Shown here: piece by piece, positions 62,883 through 64,000 of the stretch
How positions within the stretch are numbered: position 1 is the first letter of the stretch
Layout of the letters: each line of letters opens with the position of its first letter
Source: an uncultured Prevotella sp.
GTDB taxonomy: Bacteria > Bacteroidota > Bacteroidia > Bacteroidales > Bacteroidaceae
Reading direction: 5' to 3'
Length of the DNA stretch: 64,000 nucleotides
NCBI GenBank assembly: GCA_947170725.1
Contig: CAMVUM010000006.1
Location: 53,067-117,066, forward strand
Made by a program: the position numbers and the translations under genes
Notes under the pieces: generated by a model
The model's database searches: none
The model's input: the letters and a program-made list of their open reading frames with translations, nothing else
Told to the model about the DNA's origin: nothing

Positions 62883-63884
62883 TCAGATAGAGTTCAGTTC
62901 GACAAATTTCCGGAACGTCTGCATGGCCCGTCCGCTGTCGATTGCCTCGCGGGCGATGGCCAAACATTCCTCAATGTCCTTTCTGCCGCGTTCCAGAACC
63001 TGTATGCCGAAGGCGGCATTGGCCAGCACGATGTTCTTCTGGGCGGGTAGGGCGGTGTTGGCCAACACGCTGTCGAAGATGCGGGCGGCCTCTTCTTCGG
63101 TAGCTCCGGCAACCAGTTCTTCCGGTCGGGCAATGTCGAAACCGAGTTCCTGAGGCTTGAAGATGCGCTCATAGCTGTTGGTGGTCACCTTGAAATCGCC
63201 CGTGAGGGATATTTCGTCGTATCCGTCAATGCTGTTGACGATTCCGTAGTCGATGCCTATCTTCTGATAGACATTGCTGTAAAGGCGCATCTGGTCGAGT
63301 GTCGCTACGCCGAGCAGCTGACACTGTGGTTTCGACGGATTGACGATAGGGCCGAGCAGATTGAAGCAGGTGGGGAACTGGAGCGACTTGCGGATTGGGC
63401 CGACGAACTTCATGGCGCGGGCGAAGAGCTGGGCGTGGAGGTAGACGATTCCACATTCGTTGATGCAGCGGTTGAGGCGGTCAATGTCGTCGGTGAACTT
63501 GACACCGTGGGACGCTATGACGTTTGACGCTCCGCTGATGCTCGTAGCCGAGTAGTTCCCGTGCTTGGCGACCTTATATCCTGCTCCGGCAATGACGAAA
63601 CAGGCCGTCGTGGAGATGTTGAACGTGTTCTTGCGGTCGCCGCCAGTGCCGACAACGTCGATGTAGCGGTCGCAGTCCAAGGGCACGGGGACACCGGTTT
63701 CGAGTATGCCGTCGCGGAAACCGAGCAGCTCGTCGACCGTGATGCCACGCATCTGGAGACCGGTGAGCAGTGCCGTTATCTGCTCGGCAGGATATTGTTC
63801 TTTTGTTATTCCGATGAGAATGGCCCTCGTTTCTTCGCGGGTCAGCTCCTCGTGGTTGAGTATCCGGTTGAGAATTTCTTTCAT
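62883..63884 (-). CDS. trpD: Anthranilate phosphoribosyltransferase
   Basis: 333 residues; transfers phosphoribose from PRPP to anthranilate. GTGGDRKNTFNISTTA is the PRPP loop, KHGNYSATS follows, and GVATLDQM lies in the C-terminal lobe. It is complete in the window, with the ATG at 63882-63884. The order trpD-trpC-trpF-trpA matches Bacteroidales trp operons, where trpB, trpE and trpG usually come first; these would lie beyond the window end. A tandem repeat sits against the start codon. Confidence 0.97.
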   Translation of the reverse strand: MKEILNRILNHEELTREETRAILIGITKEQYPAEQITALLTGLQMRGITVDELLGFRDGILETGVPVPLDCDRYIDVVGTGGDRKNTFNISTTACFVIAGAGYKVAKHGNYSATSISGASNVIASHGVKFTDDIDRLNRCINECGIVYLHAQLFARAMKFVGPIRKSLQFPTCFNLLGPIVNPSKPQCQLLGVATLDQMRLYSNVYQKIGIDYGIVNSIDGYDEISLTGDFKVTTNSYERIFKPQELGFDIARPEELVAGATEEEAARIFDSVLANTALPAQKNIVLANAAFGIQVLERGRKDIEECLAIAREAIDSGRAMQTFRKFVELNSI

Positions 63885-63899
63885 GATGGGAATGTTTAT

Positions 63900-64000
63900 G
63901 GGAATGGTGGGATTTTATGGGAATGATGGGATTTTATGGGAATGGTGGGATTTTATGGGAATGGTGGGATTTTATGGGAATGGTGGGATTTTATGGGAAT
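63900..64000. repeat. 19-bp tandem repeat upstream of trpD, running off the window
   Basis: Five full units of GGGAATGGTGGGATTTTAT (one with A for G) start at 63900, 63919, 63938, 63957 and 63976, and a sixth begins at 63995. The array ends 15 bases before the trpD ATG. Confidence 0.96.

Overview
The window looks like chromosomal DNA of a Prevotella-type member of the order Bacteroidales. The evidence is a SusC/SusD pair with a hybrid two-component regulator, many secreted proteins ending in the short 'YNLxGQ...KGIVIKNGKK' tail common in Prevotella, and promoters of the Bacteroidota type (TAnnTTTG -7 box, weak -33 TTTG) ahead of most transcription units. Base composition is moderate, with an AT-richer patch at about 8.6-11.4 kb. 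I saw no tRNA, rRNA, CRISPR array or insertion sequence.

Layout. 1-6.9 kb: the 3' part of an M6-type metalloprotease gene and a 1393-residue multidomain surface protein with an 11-base C tract just after its signal peptide. 7-13.8 kb: a sugar-kinase/RapZ fusion, a rod-shaped RNA with 6S architecture, two AT-rich envelope genes, a MurU-like nucleotidyltransferase and guaA. 13.9-19.9 kb: an esterase-like hydrolase, mscL, gap, miaA, a lipid-kinase-like protein and a Crp/Fnr regulator. 20.1-24.8 kb: an alpha-glucan operon (GH133-type debranching enzyme, GT4 glycosyltransferase, GH57 amylase).

25.1-56.6 kb is a pectin-directed polysaccharide utilization locus. It has a hybrid two-component regulator that lacks the kinase ATPase domain, a GH3 enzyme, a secreted beta-helix protein, SusC, SusD, a surface lipoprotein carrying the same beta-helix module, two PL1 pectate lyases, a very large CE8 pectin methylesterase and a trimodular GH28-GH105-six-hairpin enzyme. 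Together they would demethylate and cleave homogalacturonan at the surface, import oligomers through SusCD and trim the unsaturated ends. Between the regulator and the GH3 gene sits a three-gene DUF3791-DUF3990-DUF3791 cassette (predicted ADP-ribosyltransferase-fold toxin with small partners), flanked by two nearly identical 68-bp hairpins. It is the best candidate for an under-described mobile or conflict system here.

57-60.4 kb: a gtrA-gtrB-gtrC-like lipid-linked sugar modification cluster bracketed by related intergenic repeats. 60.5 kb to the end: trpD-trpC-trpF-trpA on the minus strand, with a 19-bp tandem repeat running from the trpD start codon off the window edge.
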